NCBI GenBank assembly: GCA_040223695.1 | Contig: JAVKFU010000018.1 | Location: forward strand, 434,001 to 498,000 | Reading direction: 5' to 3' | Length of the DNA stretch: 64,000 nt | Source: Deltaproteobacteria bacterium | GTDB lineage: Bacteria; Desulfobacterota_D; UBA1144; Nemesobacterales; UBA2774 | Part shown: positions 52,362-61,018 of the stretch, piece after piece | Position numbering within the stretch: the first letter of the stretch is position 1 | How the letters are laid out: every line of letters begins with the position of its first letter | Notes under the pieces: model-generated | What the model saw: the letters and a program-made list of their open reading frames with translations, nothing else | Databases searched by the model: none | Told to the model about the DNA's origin: nothing | Made by a program: the position numbers and the translations under genes

Positions 52362-52382
52362 TGTAGGATCGCACTATGTGCG
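52362..52382 (+). repeat. REP-like hairpin, copy 2
   Basis: TGTAGGAT precedes CGCAC-TAT-GTGCG. It is opposite in orientation to copy 1, and both copies have a nearby GCAGATTCTG. Confidence 0.55.
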
Positions 52383-52389
52383 TGAGTAG

Positions 52390-52674
52390 CTACTTTGCCA
52401 TTCCGCCGTAGGAAACGGGTCTTGTATCACCGAACGCGTTAATAAGGGTATTCATGAATTCCTGTGTGTGTACGTCGCAGAAATGATAAGTGAGTGTCTC
52501 CCTTCCGCCGCGGCTGGAGACGGTGATTTGCTCGTAATGCCTGCCGCAGAGGTCTTTATGGCAAAGGGCGCATGATTTTATCCCTTGCCGTTCTCCTTCA
52601 CTCTCGCAGCGGGTGCCGTCATCATGTACATAATCACATTGGTACATTTCTACTGTTATTGTTTTTTTAGACAT
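52390..52674 (-). CDS. Small zinc-binding protein, paralogue 1 of 3
   Basis: The family is not recognised. The 94-residue protein has eight regularly placed metal ligands: Cys13, Cys23, Cys35, Cys38, Cys43, His46, Cys66 and His69. This is enough for two zinc sites, as in treble-clef or cross-brace fingers. Shared motifs with the other two copies are MSKK, YQCDY, CHKDLC..HY, TYxFC..H and EFMxTLI. It ends with FGDTRPV. It has its own promoter and an AGGGAGG ribosome-binding site. Function is unknown; such modules usually bind protein or nucleic acid. Confidence 0.8.
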   Translation of the reverse strand: MSKKTITVEMYQCDYVHDDGTRCESEGERQGIKSCALCHKDLCGRHYEQITVSSRGGRETLTYHFCDVHTQEFMNTLINAFGDTRPVSYGGMAK

Positions 52675-52763
52675 TCACAGCCTCCCTTTATTGAACATTT
52701 AGATGCCGCCGGACAATTTCATTCGCACTATATATCGGATTCATATTTTATCTAACTCTACCA

Positions 52764-52792
52764 ATTAAACTAAATTCATAAAGGTTAGTCAA
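52764..52792 (-). promoter_or_regulatory. Sigma-70 promoter of zinc-protein gene 1
   Basis: On the minus strand TTGACT (52792-52787) and TTTAAT (52769-52764) are 17 nt apart, preceded by AATA. The same layout precedes the two paralogues. The leader would be about 80 nt. Confidence 0.7.
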
Positions 52793-52836
52793 TATTGTTT
52801 TAGGGGAGGCGCGACTCCGGTTCGTTGGAACTGCAA

Positions 52837-53166
52837 TTAAACCAGGCTGGTGCCATCGCCTATATTGGGCACATATTCGCCCTCTCCGAATTTTTCTATC
52901 ACAGTGTTCATAAACTCATCCGAATGGTGCGAGCAGAAGTAGTAGAGGAAGCGCAGTCTCGTTCCCTGTAGAAGGCCCGTAGTGAATTGGCCCCCGGCTC
53001 TCAGGAACACGACAGTAGTTATGTGATAATGTGCTTTGCAAAGGTCTTTATGACATACATGGCAGCTTTTTACGGAATCTCTGTCGCCTTCATTGGCGCA
53101 ACGCTCGCCGTCTTCAGCCTCGTGATCGCACTGGAATACTTCTAGTTGAATCTCTTTTTTCGACAT
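52837..53166 (-). CDS. Small zinc-binding protein, paralogue 2 of 3
   Basis: At 109 residues this is the longest copy. It keeps Cys13, Cys23, Cys35, Cys38, Cys43, His46 and the late FCSHH pair. An extra stretch of about 12 residues (within FLRAGGQFTTGL) separates the two halves, which could be a small local duplication. CHKDLC and EFMNTVIEKFG match paralogue 1. It has its own promoter. The function is unknown. Confidence 0.8.
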   Translation of the reverse strand: MSKKEIQLEVFQCDHEAEDGERCANEGDRDSVKSCHVCHKDLCKAHYHITTVVFLRAGGQFTTGLLQGTRLRFLYYFCSHHSDEFMNTVIEKFGEGEYVPNIGDGTSLV

Positions 53167-53207
53167 TCGGGGTGTCTTGAAATAAGTACGGGAATTATTT
53201 TTATTCT

Positions 53208-53236
53208 ATTAAACTAAATACGGTGAAATATGTCAA
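53208..53236 (-). promoter_or_regulatory. Sigma-70 promoter of zinc-protein gene 2
   Basis: On the minus strand TTGACA (53236-53231) and TTTAAT (53213-53208) are spaced by 17 nt with the common ATTTAG just before -10. The leader is about 35 nt. Confidence 0.72.
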
Positions 53237-53269
53237 TATTCTTTGTGGTTAGCACCTGTTCCCTAAGCG

Positions 53270-53563
53270 CTAGTTCAACGTTACGCCATAACCCGTCTGG
53301 GGTACGGGTCTCGTGTCCCCGAATTTACTGATAAGGTTTTCCATAAACTCATCTGTATGGTTTAAGCAAAAATAGTAGGTGAAGTGATCCCTAGTGCCCT
53401 GTAATGTAACGGTCGTGAGCTCGTAGTGCGCTATGCAGAGGTCTTTCCGGCAGATACCGCATGTTTTAATGGCCTCTTTATCTCCTTCCCTTTCGCAACG
53501 CTCTCCCTCCTCGTCCACATAATCGCACTGATATATTTCCCTGCTTACTGTTTTTTTGGACAT
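53270..53563 (-). CDS. Small zinc-binding protein, paralogue 3 of 3
   Basis: The 97-residue copy keeps all eight Cys/His ligands (CRKDLC replaces CHKDLC) and shares the C-terminal FGDTRPV with paralogue 1. A purine-rich AGAGAGAG lies before the ATG. Like the others it has a separate TTGAC-N17-TTTAAT promoter, so the copies were duplicated together with their regulatory region rather than as an operon. Confidence 0.8.
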   Translation of the reverse strand: MSKKTVSREIYQCDYVDEEGERCEREGDKEAIKTCGICRKDLCIAHYELTTVTLQGTRDHFTYYFCLNHTDEFMENLISKFGDTRPVPQTGYGVTLN

Positions 53564-53604
53564 TGATTCTCTCTCTGCCTGCCGGAGCCTGCCTGCTCTA
53601 TGTT

Positions 53605-53633
53605 ATTAAAATAAATCGGCGCCCATAAGTCAA
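53605..53633 (-). promoter_or_regulatory. Sigma-70 promoter of zinc-protein gene 3
   Basis: On the minus strand TTGACT (53633-53628) and TTTAAT (53610-53605) are spaced by 17 nt. The spacer is different, so the hexamers and spacing are conserved beyond simple identity. Confidence 0.7.
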
Positions 53634-53729
53634 TACATTATCACAGGATGAAACCGATTCAATCCGGATTATTATCCGGGCGTGGGAATTGTCTTTGGCA
53701 GCTGAATAATCTCGGAATTAAATGCTTTC

Positions 53730-53758
53730 TTGAAAACATTGGCCTGGTAATGTATAAA
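53730..53758 (+). promoter_or_regulatory. Sigma-70 promoter of the radical SAM gene
   Basis: TTGAAA (53730-53735) and TATAAA (53753-53758) are 17 nt apart; the ATG at 53766 follows after 7 nt with no Shine-Dalgarno. A leaderless transcript is expected. Confidence 0.58.
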
Positions 53759-53765
53759 TTTTAGA

Positions 53766-54734
53766 ATGATAACTCCACAGGACAGCCTCAAAGGGGCAAT
53801 TAAATACCTTCAGACCAGATTCACCGGACGCCCCAAGCTGGTAAACCTCGAAATAACGAAACTTTGCAACGCGAAGTGCGACTTCTGCGACTACTGGCAG
53901 ACCAGGCACGAGGAGCGAATCTACGACTACCGTCCCGTTATCGAGCTCATTAACCCGCTTGTCGTCGTGATCACGGGCGGGGAGCCCATGCTGAGAAAAG
54001 ACCTGCCGGATATTGTGAGGCAGGTGAAGGAGTCCTCCTACTTTATTTTCACGTCGATGGTTACGAAGGGAGACCTTCTGACTGTGGACAAGGCACAGGA
54101 GCTTTTCGACGCGGGCATTAACCAGATAGCCATATCGCTCGACTTTCCGGGCAAGATGCACGACACGTATAGAGGAATTCCGGGCCTCTGGGACTATCTC
54201 TCCGAATTGCTTCCGGAGCTGGGAAGAAAATTCCCGAGGAGGCAGGTAACACTCAACACGATCATAATGGAAGACAACCTCGAATATATTCCAGAGCTTG
54301 CCCACAAAGCAAAAGAGTGGGGCGTGGCGATTTCCTTCAGCTCTTACTCCGTAATGAAGACGAATAACGAGACACATTTCGTGCCGCCCGAAGAAATCCA
54401 GAAGGTTCAAAACCTCGTGGACGAATTGATACGTCTGAGAAGGGAGTGGAAGGGAACTATACTTTCGACCGAATATTACCTGAGTGAGATTCCGAAGTAC
54501 TTCACCGAGGGAGGCATTCCGGGCTGTACAGCCGGAATAAGCCATATACAGGTTACGCCGAGCGGCCACCTGAAAAGGTGCTCGGAGATGCCCGTTACCG
54601 CCCACTACTCTGAGTACAGGCCCGATCTCTACGATAAGACAAAATGTACCGCATGCTGGTACAGCTGCAGGGGAGAGACGCAGACCCCCGCCAATGTAAA
54701 ACGCGCCCTTGAGTATATGGGCGTCTGGATTTGA
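53766..54734 (+). CDS. Radical SAM protein with C-terminal cysteine cluster
   Basis: The 322-residue protein has the canonical radical SAM motif CNAKCDFC (in ITKLCNAKCDFCDYW), the GGEPMLRKDL segment and IAISLDFPGKMHDTYRG. Near the C-terminus, C-TAGISHIQVTPSGHLKRC and CTACWYSC resemble a partial SPASM/twitch auxiliary-cluster region. It looks like the MoaA/HpnH-like group, but the substrate is unknown. Start ATG 53766 sits right after a promoter. The antisense strand is open for 352 codons, which is a by-product of codon use. Confidence 0.88.
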   Translation: MITPQDSLKGAIKYLQTRFTGRPKLVNLEITKLCNAKCDFCDYWQTRHEERIYDYRPVIELINPLVVVITGGEPMLRKDLPDIVRQVKESSYFIFTSMVTKGDLLTVDKAQELFDAGINQIAISLDFPGKMHDTYRGIPGLWDYLSELLPELGRKFPRRQVTLNTIIMEDNLEYIPELAHKAKEWGVAISFSSYSVMKTNNETHFVPPEEIQKVQNLVDELIRLRREWKGTILSTEYYLSEIPKYFTEGGIPGCTAGISHIQVTPSGHLKRCSEMPVTAHYSEYRPDLYDKTKCTACWYSCRGETQTPANVKRALEYMGVWI

Positions 54735-54830
54735 GCTTACAGGATTAATCCCCTCCTTCCGGTTTAACACACACATAGAATACTTTCCGTTTTTTGCCTA
54801 TGGAGTTAGTGGCGGAAACTATTTTCAGTC

Positions 54831-54851
54831 ACCCTGAACTTGATTCAGGGT
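54831..54851. repeat. 8-bp-arm palindrome, ACCCTGAA type, copy 2
   Basis: ACCCTGAA-CTTGA-TTCAGGGT, preceded by GTC as in the copy at 30691. Confidence 0.75.
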
Positions 54852-54989
54852 CTCGTCTTTGTTTTTAGTTCCCTCCTTGGGAAAAGGAAACGGTCCTGAG
54901 TGTCTCAAAGAACCGGACGCTCTCGCATAACAGGTTAAAACTTAAGACACAAAAATGATGAAACCTAGTCATCGAGATTTAAAACTAAT

Positions 54990-55012
54990 AGCACCGGGGG
55001 GTGCTCCTACAG
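54990..55012 (-). repeat. REP-like hairpin, copy 3
   Basis: On the minus strand TGTAGG precedes AGCACC-CCCC-GGTGCT, a 6-bp stem and 4-nt loop like copy 1 at 52278. Confidence 0.6.
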
Positions 55013-55047
55013 GTGAGTATGGTTCATCTAATCGCGGGGAGTGTTAA

Positions 55048-56481
55048 TTAACTTTTAACCCGCCAGATGGTGCCTTCCGCCTTGTCTTCAAGCGTAATTC
55101 CCTGGTCGCTCAGGGAGTCCCTGATTTCATCGGCGCGCTCCCAGTTCTTCTCTTTTCTCGCTAACTCCCTTTCCCTGACGAGCTCCTCGATTTCTTCTTC
55201 GGTTATTCCGGTTGATTTCTGCTCGAGTTTTATGCCCTGCAGATATTCCGCGGGCTCGTATTCGAGTATTCCAAGCGCATCCCCGAAATGCCTGATTTCC
55301 TCAAGCGCATGTCCCAGGGCCGGTGTCCAGCCTCGTGAATCAATCGACCTGTTCACGGCGCGCGTAAGCTCGAACAGGTTGCCTATAGCGTCGGCGGTGT
55401 TGAAGTCGTCGCACATAGTCTCAATCCATTTCTCCCTGAACCGGGTTACCGCCCCGGCAAGCTCGGGATCATCGGCGCTTCCTTCCTTTCTGAGATCGCT
55501 TGCCCGCTTTAGAGTAATGTAGAGCCTTTCGAGCGCGGCGCCGGATTCTTCCATTGTAGTGTCCGAAAAGTCCGCGGGGTTCAGATAGTGGTGCGAGAGG
55601 AAAAAGAGCCTTATTACCTCCCTGTTCCATATCGATACGGCGTCTCGTACGTTCAATATGTTGCCGACGGACTTGGACATCTTTTCGCGGTTTATCTGAA
55701 TGAGGCCGTTATGAATCCAGTACTTTGCGAACTCGCTTCCTGTCGCGGCTTCTGACTGCGCGATCTCGTTCTCGTGGTGTGGGAAAATCAAATCCCTCCC
55801 TCCTCCGTGTATGTCGAAGCTCTCGCCCAGGTATTTCATGCTCATTGTCGAGCATTCGATGTGCCATCCGGGGCGTCCCCTGCCCCAAGGGCTTTCCCAG
55901 AAGGGCTCCCCGGGCTTCGCCCCTTTCCAGAGCGCAAAATCGAGCGGGTCTTCTTTCTTTTCGTTTATGTCTATCCTTGTGCCGGCGAGCATGTCGTCCG
56001 GGTCTCTTTTAGAAAGCTTTCCGTAACCCTTGAACTTCTTTACGGAAAAGAAGACGTCGTCACCTGACTGATATGCGTAGCCGTTGTCCATAATCTTTCC
56101 GATAAGCTCAATGATTTCGGGAACGTGATCTGTTACTTTGGGCTCGATCGTAGGTTTCCTGACGCCTATGGACGCCATGTCTTCCCTGTATTCCTGTATA
56201 TATCTTTCGGAAATCTCTTCCGCCGGGACACCCGTTTCGTTCGCCTTGTTTATTATCTTGTCGTCAATATCGGTGAAATTCCTGACGTATGTAACTTCAT
56301 AGCCTATATGGGAAAGGAACCGTTCGATTACGTCGAATGTGACGGCCGCTCTGGCGTGCCCCAGATGGGCCGAGTCGTAGACCGTAGGGCCGCAGACATA
56401 CATCTTAATCTTGTCCATGCCGTAAGGGGCGAGCTCTTCCTTCTTCTGGGTCATTGTATTATAAAGCGTTACTTTTTTCAT
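55048..56481 (-). CDS. cysS: Cysteinyl-tRNA synthetase
   Basis: This class I synthetase charges tRNA-Cys. The 477-residue protein has CGPTVYDSAHLGHARAAV with the zinc Cys and HIGH-type motif. WHIECSTMSM and HHENEIAQSEA provide further zinc ligands, KMSKSVGN is the catalytic loop, and the helical anticodon-binding end contains ELVRERELARKEKNWERAD. The length is standard. It is monocistronic. Confidence 0.97.
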   Translation of the reverse strand: MKKVTLYNTMTQKKEELAPYGMDKIKMYVCGPTVYDSAHLGHARAAVTFDVIERFLSHIGYEVTYVRNFTDIDDKIINKANETGVPAEEISERYIQEYREDMASIGVRKPTIEPKVTDHVPEIIELIGKIMDNGYAYQSGDDVFFSVKKFKGYGKLSKRDPDDMLAGTRIDINEKKEDPLDFALWKGAKPGEPFWESPWGRGRPGWHIECSTMSMKYLGESFDIHGGGRDLIFPHHENEIAQSEAATGSEFAKYWIHNGLIQINREKMSKSVGNILNVRDAVSIWNREVIRLFFLSHHYLNPADFSDTTMEESGAALERLYITLKRASDLRKEGSADDPELAGAVTRFREKWIETMCDDFNTADAIGNLFELTRAVNRSIDSRGWTPALGHALEEIRHFGDALGILEYEPAEYLQGIKLEQKSTGITEEEIEELVRERELARKEKNWERADEIRDSLSDQGITLEDKAEGTIWRVKS

Positions 56482-56604
56482 ATTTATGTCTTTTATCTCT
56501 TTGGGTGGTTCTCAGTTATGATTAACGATTCACCATGTCATTTGCTGACAGTAGCTATCGGTTTAAAGCGGCGGCAATTACGAATGCCCGGGTGTTTTAC
56601 CCCG

Positions 56605-57408
56605 CTAAATAAGGTCCTCCCCTCCATCGACTTTTATCACGTTTCCCGTAAGCCAGTGTGTCTCAGGGACTGAGAGCGCTGCTATCGCCCGGGCAACATC
56701 TTCCGTAGTGGTGAGTCTGCCCGTGGGATTAGCCGCGAGAGCGTGCTCTATTATCTTGTCATTTCCGGGAATCTTGCTCAAGGCGGGGGTCTCCGTTACA
56801 CCCGCCTGTATCGCGTTTGCCGTGATCTTATATTTGGCGAGCTCCACAGCGAGCTGGCGTATGTGTGACTCCAGAGCCGCTTTGGAAGCGGATACGGGGC
56901 CGTAGGTAGGCCATACCCTGTGACCGCCCGAGCTGGTCATGGCGAATATCCTTCCGCCTTCGACCATCATCTTCCTGCTCACTACTTCCTGAGTCCAGTA
57001 AACCAGGCTGTGCGCCATAACGTCAAGAGTCATATCCATGTTTTTATCGGATACTCGCAGCTTTTCGTCCTTGGCGATGTAGGGCTTGAGCGTGCCGAAA
57101 GCCAGAGAATGAATCAGCACCTTTATTCCGGAAGGACTCCCGTGCTCATCCAGAATTTGCTCGATCTCGTCCAGGGTCTCGGCCCGTTGCCCGGAATCCG
57201 CGGCGTTGATGTTGAAAAAACTTGCCTCCCTTCCTTTCTGCTTTATTTTCTCTTTTATCTCTTCAACCTTGGGCATGGTTGATTTCCTGTCGAGGTGTAT
57301 CCCGAATATATTCATGCCGTGTGACGCAAGCTCAATCGCCGCGGCTTCACCGAAGCCGCTTGACGCGCCCAATATCAGTGCCCAGTTATTTTCCAACCCT
57401 TGTACCAT
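56605..57408 (-). CDS. fabL: FabL-like enoyl-ACP reductase (SDR family)
   Basis: The 267-residue short-chain dehydrogenase has the Rossmann motif GASSGFGEA and the segment IHSLAFGTLKPY. Its catalytic pair is spaced Tyr-x6-Lys (YGPVSASK), as in enoyl-ACP reductases, not Tyr-x3-Lys as in ordinary SDRs. The overall pattern, including SKAALESHIRQLAVEL and NVIKVDGGEDLI, fits Bacillus FabL better than FabI. It would reduce trans-2-enoyl-ACP in the last step of fatty acid elongation. No other fab gene is nearby, so an additional role is possible. Confidence 0.78.
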   Translation of the reverse strand: MVQGLENNWALILGASSGFGEAAAIELASHGMNIFGIHLDRKSTMPKVEEIKEKIKQKGREASFFNINAADSGQRAETLDEIEQILDEHGSPSGIKVLIHSLAFGTLKPYIAKDEKLRVSDKNMDMTLDVMAHSLVYWTQEVVSRKMMVEGGRIFAMTSSGGHRVWPTYGPVSASKAALESHIRQLAVELAKYKITANAIQAGVTETPALSKIPGNDKIIEHALAANPTGRLTTTEDVARAIAALSVPETHWLTGNVIKVDGGEDLI

Positions 57409-57522
57409 GCCGGATTCCCCCTTTTCTGGTATGAAGTCTTAAAATTGCAGTAGAGATTCTACGTAGTTTAGTGGGAATTTCAAGGACTTATGGATGTTTG
57501 GACAAACCCTCATGGACACATC

Positions 57523-57551
57523 TTTATAACTGATTCCGGGGCGGTTATAAT
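57523..57551 (+). promoter_or_regulatory. Sigma-70 promoter upstream of ogt
   Basis: TTTATA (57523-57528) and a perfect TATAAT (57546-57551) are spaced by 17 nt, about 80 nt before the start. Confidence 0.5.
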
Positions 57552-57630
57552 CTAGCTTTCAGAATATTGATTGCCGCATCTTGCTCTCAATAATACTCCA
57601 GCGGCGTAAAAAATGATTCCGGAGGGATAC

Positions 57631-58122
57631 ATGAGCCAGATTTACTACTCATCCGTATTAACCAGAGTCGGCGAGGTATTTGTAGTGGCCGGGGCAGACT
57701 GTGTGTCAAGAATTATCTTCGGCGAGAAGGCTTTCAGGGATTTTCGGGATAGCCTTAACGGGACCCGGGTTGTTGAAGGCGGGGCCGCCGAAAAAATGGC
57801 AAAAGAGCTTGCGCAGTATTTCGAAGGGAAGCTTTCGAGGTTCGAGACCGGCATAGATGTCCCCGAGGGTACACCTTTTCAGAGAGCGGTCTGGAAAAAG
57901 CTCCTCGATATTCCCTATGGGGAGGTAACTACCTACAGGGAGATTGCCGAGAGTGTGGGAAGGCCGGGCGCGGCAAGGGCGGTCGGTAACGCGGTAGGCG
58001 CGAATCCTCTGCCGATTGTCATCCCGTGCCACAGGGTGCTTGCGTCAAACGGGCTCGGCGGTTATACGGGAGGAATTGGAATCAAAAAGGACCTCCTCAG
58101 GATAGAGGGGGTGCTCTCGTAG
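57631..58122 (+). CDS. ogt: Methylated-DNA--protein-cysteine methyltransferase
   Basis: This suicide repair protein removes alkyl groups from O6-alkylguanine. The acceptor cysteine is in VIPCHRVL, the DNA-binding helix in TTYREIAESVGRPGAARAVG, and NAVGANPLP precedes the active site. It has the Ogt length with no Ada-type regulatory domain. GGAGGG at 57621-57626 lies 4 nt before ATG 57631, so this start is preferred over ATG 57613. The stop is immediately followed by the GTG of pgpA. Confidence 0.94.
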   Translation: MSQIYYSSVLTRVGEVFVVAGADCVSRIIFGEKAFRDFRDSLNGTRVVEGGAAEKMAKELAQYFEGKLSRFETGIDVPEGTPFQRAVWKKLLDIPYGEVTTYREIAESVGRPGAARAVGNAVGANPLPIVIPCHRVLASNGLGGYTGGIGIKKDLLRIEGVLS

Positions 58123-58575
58123 GTGCATAAGGGGGTCGCGAAACTAATAGCGACATTTTTTTATGTAGGCCTTCTTCCATATGCTCCCGGCACGTGGGCG
58201 ACAGCCGCTGCCATACCGTTTTACTACCTGATATCGGGAATACCGTATTATTTCTACATAGCCGTAACGGTCGTGGTTATTATCATCTCCGTCCGCGCTT
58301 CAGATGAAGTCGAGAAAATTTACGGAAAGGCGGATCCCGGTCAGATAGTAGCCGATGAGGTATGCGGGTACCTTGTCACGATGATACTCATTCCGCCCAC
58401 TCTGACCAATATAATTATCGGTTTTTTCCTGTTCAGATTTTTCGATATGGTAAAGCCGCCTCCAGCGAGGCAGGCGGAGCGTCTGCCGGGAGGCCTGGGG
58501 GTTGTGATGGACGATGTCGTGGCCGGAATATTCGCGAATATAGTGCTTCAGATAATAATACTTTATTTGCTGTGA
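58123..58575 (+). CDS. pgpA: Phosphatidylglycerophosphatase A
   Basis: The enzyme dephosphorylates phosphatidylglycerol phosphate in phospholipid synthesis. The 150-residue membrane protein has ATFFYVGLLPYAPGTWATAA, the metal-binding DPGQIVADEVCGYLVTM, and FDMVKPPPARQAERLPGG with GVVMDDVVAGI, all defining PgpA. The GTG start abuts the ogt stop with no gap, so its translation is probably coupled to ogt. Confidence 0.94.
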   Translation: MHKGVAKLIATFFYVGLLPYAPGTWATAAAIPFYYLISGIPYYFYIAVTVVVIIISVRASDEVEKIYGKADPGQIVADEVCGYLVTMILIPPTLTNIIIGFFLFRFFDMVKPPPARQAERLPGGLGVVMDDVVAGIFANIVLQIIILYLL

Positions 58576-58701
58576 GCGCTTTTTTTCTTTTCGTGTTAAA
58601 CTTTCCTCCTGCGCGTTTGAAAAACGCCTGATAGCGGTTTCAAGAAAGACATTTTCAGGGCTTAGATATCCGATCAGTTCCAAAATCGAAATAAACGAAA
58701 T

Positions 58702-59946
58702 ATGATAATCGAAGTCATTACAACAGGGGATGAATTGATGAGCGGCCTTACGCGGGACGGGAATTTCACGTGGGCGGGTCACTCTCTTTTCTCGTTAGGT
58801 TTTGAAATCGGCTATCATACCACCGTAGGGGATGACAGGGACAGGATCGAAGAAGCGTTAGGCATTGCGCGCAAGAGGGCCCATACGGTGATTGTGACGG
58901 GAGGGTTGGGGCCTACTCCGGACGATCTCACCGCCGAGGTCGCGGCCCGTCTTATCGGCGCGCCGCTTGAGTTAAACGATGGGACCCTGAGAACGATGGA
59001 GGAAAGACTCGGGTCGAGAGGGAGGTCTCTCACGGAGACTAATAAGAAGCAGGCCTATTTGCCCAAAGGCTCTAAAGTACTCATAAACCACTGGGGCACG
59101 GCGCCCGGTTTCAGCTTTGAATCGGAGCGGACGGTGTTTTATTTCCTCCCGGGAGTTCCAAAAGAATTTTACGCTATGATGGGGGAGTACGTCATCCCCG
59201 AGCTTTTACGGAGGGATAACGAAAGAAAGCCCTTCAGGTCGAAGCTTGTAAAGACATTCGGGCTACCCGAATCGGAGGTCGCCCGTATGCTGGAAGGCGC
59301 TCAAAGGGAGGGTGTCAAGCTTGGATACAGGTCTCATTTCCCCGAAATACACCTGCGTGTGTCCTCATACGGAGAGACGGAGCAGGATGCGGACGCTTTA
59401 ATGTCGGAGTTCATGAGCGACATCAAAAGCCGTTTGAGCGAGTATATTTTCTCGACCGGGGGCGAGACGCTCGAGGAGGTAGTGGGAAAGCTCTTGAGGG
59501 AGAGCGGGAAAACGCTCGCTACGGCTGAATCGTGCACGGGAGGGCTTATCGCCCACAGGGTAACGAATGTCCCGGGAAGCTCGGACTATTTTCTGGAAGG
59601 AATCGTGTCTTACAGTAACGAAGCCAAGGAAAAAGTGCTTGGAGTGCCGCTGGATATGATCGAAGCGCAGGGAGCCGTAAGCGCGCCCGTTGTGGAAGCG
59701 ATGGCCCGGGGGGTGAGAAATCTTGCGGGCTCGGATATAGGGGTTGCGGTGTCGGGAATCGCAGGGCCGGGCGGGGGATCTGCCGAAAAACCTGTGGGTA
59801 CGGTGTTTATAGGTGTTGATAACGGCGAGCAGGGCTCTCCTTTTTCGGAGAAATTCCGATTTTACGGAACACGCGAGGATATAAAGCTTATCAGCTCCGA
59901 AAAAGCCCTTCAGATTATTATGAAAATTTTATTAAATAATGTATAA
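58702..59946 (+). CDS. cinA: CinA-type nicotinamide-nucleotide amidohydrolase
   Basis: The 414-residue two-domain protein has an N-terminal MoCF-like domain ([44 protein letters not shown]). Its C-terminal amidohydrolase domain carries [19 protein letters not shown] and [19 protein letters not shown]. It deamidates nicotinamide mononucleotide in NAD salvage; the N-terminal domain is reported to have ADP-ribose pyrophosphatase activity. recA begins 13 bp after its stop, the common cinA-recA order. Confidence 0.95.
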   Translation: MIIEVITTGDELMSGLTRDGNFTWAGHSLFSLGFEIGYHTTVGDDRDRIEEALGIARKRAHTVIVTGGLGPTPDDLTAEVAARLIGAPLELNDGTLRTMEERLGSRGRSLTETNKKQAYLPKGSKVLINHWGTAPGFSFESERTVFYFLPGVPKEFYAMMGEYVIPELLRRDNERKPFRSKLVKTFGLPESEVARMLEGAQREGVKLGYRSHFPEIHLRVSSYGETEQDADALMSEFMSDIKSRLSEYIFSTGGETLEEVVGKLLRESGKTLATAESCTGGLIAHRVTNVPGSSDYFLEGIVSYSNEAKEKVLGVPLDMIEAQGAVSAPVVEAMARGVRNLAGSDIGVAVSGIAGPGGGSAEKPVGTVFIGVDNGEQGSPFSEKFRFYGTREDIKLISSEKALQIIMKILLNNV

Positions 59947-59959
59947 TTTGGGAGATATT

Positions 59960-61018
59960 ATGGCAAAACAAACAGTCGCGCAGGACGCATCGGAAAGAGA
60001 AAAAACAATAGAGCTTGCTATATCTTCGATCGAGAAGCAGCACGGCAAAGGGTCTATTATGAGGCTCGGCGCGGGCACACCGCTGCCCCAGCTTTCGGTA
60101 ATCCCTTCAGGCTCCCTGGGTCTAGATATAGCGCTCGGCGTGGGGGGTTTTCCCAAGGGGCGTATAGTGGAGATATACGGACCGGAGGCGTCGGGAAAAA
60201 CCACTCTTGCCCTCCACGTAATAGCGGAGGCCCATAAACAGGGAGGTATTGCCGCGTTCGTGGACGCGGAGCACGCTCTAGATCCGAATTACGCCAAGAG
60301 GCTCGGAGTAAAGGTGGACGAGCTGCTTATATCGCAGCCTGATTTCGGCGAACAGGCGCTTGAGATTGTGGATACGCTTATCAGGTCCGGCGCCGTTGAC
60401 GTCATAGTGCTCGACTCGGTCGCCGCGCTCACTCCGAGGGCTGAGATCGAGGGCGAGATGGGAGACGCGCATGTGGGGCTTCAGGCAAGACTCATGTCGC
60501 AGGCCCTGAGGAAAATCACTGCCACAGTCGGCAGGTCCAATACACTCGTCATTTTCGTCAATCAGACGAGGATGAAGATCGGCACTCTCCCGTACATGAA
60601 CCCCGAGACTACGAGCGGCGGAACAGCGCTTAAATTTTACTCTTCCGTGAGGATAGACGTCAGGCGTATAGGTTCGATAAAAGACGGAGACGAGGTTGCC
60701 GGAAACAGGGTGAGGGCGAAAGTGGTCAAGAACAAGGTATCCCCTCCATTCCGCGACGCCGAGTTCGATATTATGTTCGGAAACGGTATCTCGCAGACCG
60801 GTGAGATGGTAGACATAGGAACGAAACTTAACGTAGTGGAGAAAAGCGGTACATGGTTTTCATACGGAGGGGAGAGGCTCGGACAGGGCCGGGAGAACGC
60901 GAGGGCATTTCTCAAGGAAAATCCCGAAATAATGGATAAGTTAAAGAGCGAAATCCTGGAGAAAACCGGTCATTCAAAGAAAGAAAGGGCAGAGGAAGAG
61001 AAGACCGGGGAGAAGTAA
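59960..61018 (+). CDS. recA: Recombinase RecA
   Basis: The protein forms filaments on single-stranded DNA and drives homologous pairing and LexA cleavage. It has Walker [48 protein letters not shown], and [19 protein letters not shown]. The C-terminal tail is short and acidic/lysine-rich. ATG 59960 has GGGAGA upstream. The pilT gene starts directly at the base after the stop (61019). No LexA box was found in the short upstream gap, so it may be read from cinA. Confidence 0.97.
   Translation: MAKQTVAQDASEREKTIELAISSIEKQHGKGSIMRLGAGTPLPQLSVIPSGSLGLDIALGVGGFPKGRIVEIYGPEASGKTTLALHVIAEAHKQGGIAAFVDAEHALDPNYAKRLGVKVDELLISQPDFGEQALEIVDTLIRSGAVDVIVLDSVAALTPRAEIEGEMGDAHVGLQARLMSQALRKITATVGRSNTLVIFVNQTRMKIGTLPYMNPETTSGGTALKFYSSVRIDVRRIGSIKDGDEVAGNRVRAKVVKNKVSPPFRDAEFDIMFGNGISQTGEMVDIGTKLNVVEKSGTWFSYGGERLGQGRENARAFLKENPEIMDKLKSEILEKTGHSKKERAEEEKTGEK

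Larger units (their letters stand above)
51639..52389. other. Repeat-rich intergenic island 5
   Basis: Contains three copies of a GGCACATAACATGTG repeat, palindromic element copy D and two REP-like hairpins. No gene was recognised. Confidence 0.7.
54735..55047. other. Intergenic region with two repeat hairpins
   Basis: Holds an ACCCTGAA palindrome (54831-54851) and a REP-like hairpin (54990-55012). Nothing else was recognised. Confidence 0.65.

Noticed and set aside
53718-54776. 352-codon open frame on the minus strand
   Set aside because: It is exactly antisense to the radical SAM gene, whose CNAKCDFC and GGEP motifs are unmistakable. The antisense product resembles nothing and is explained by codon bias.
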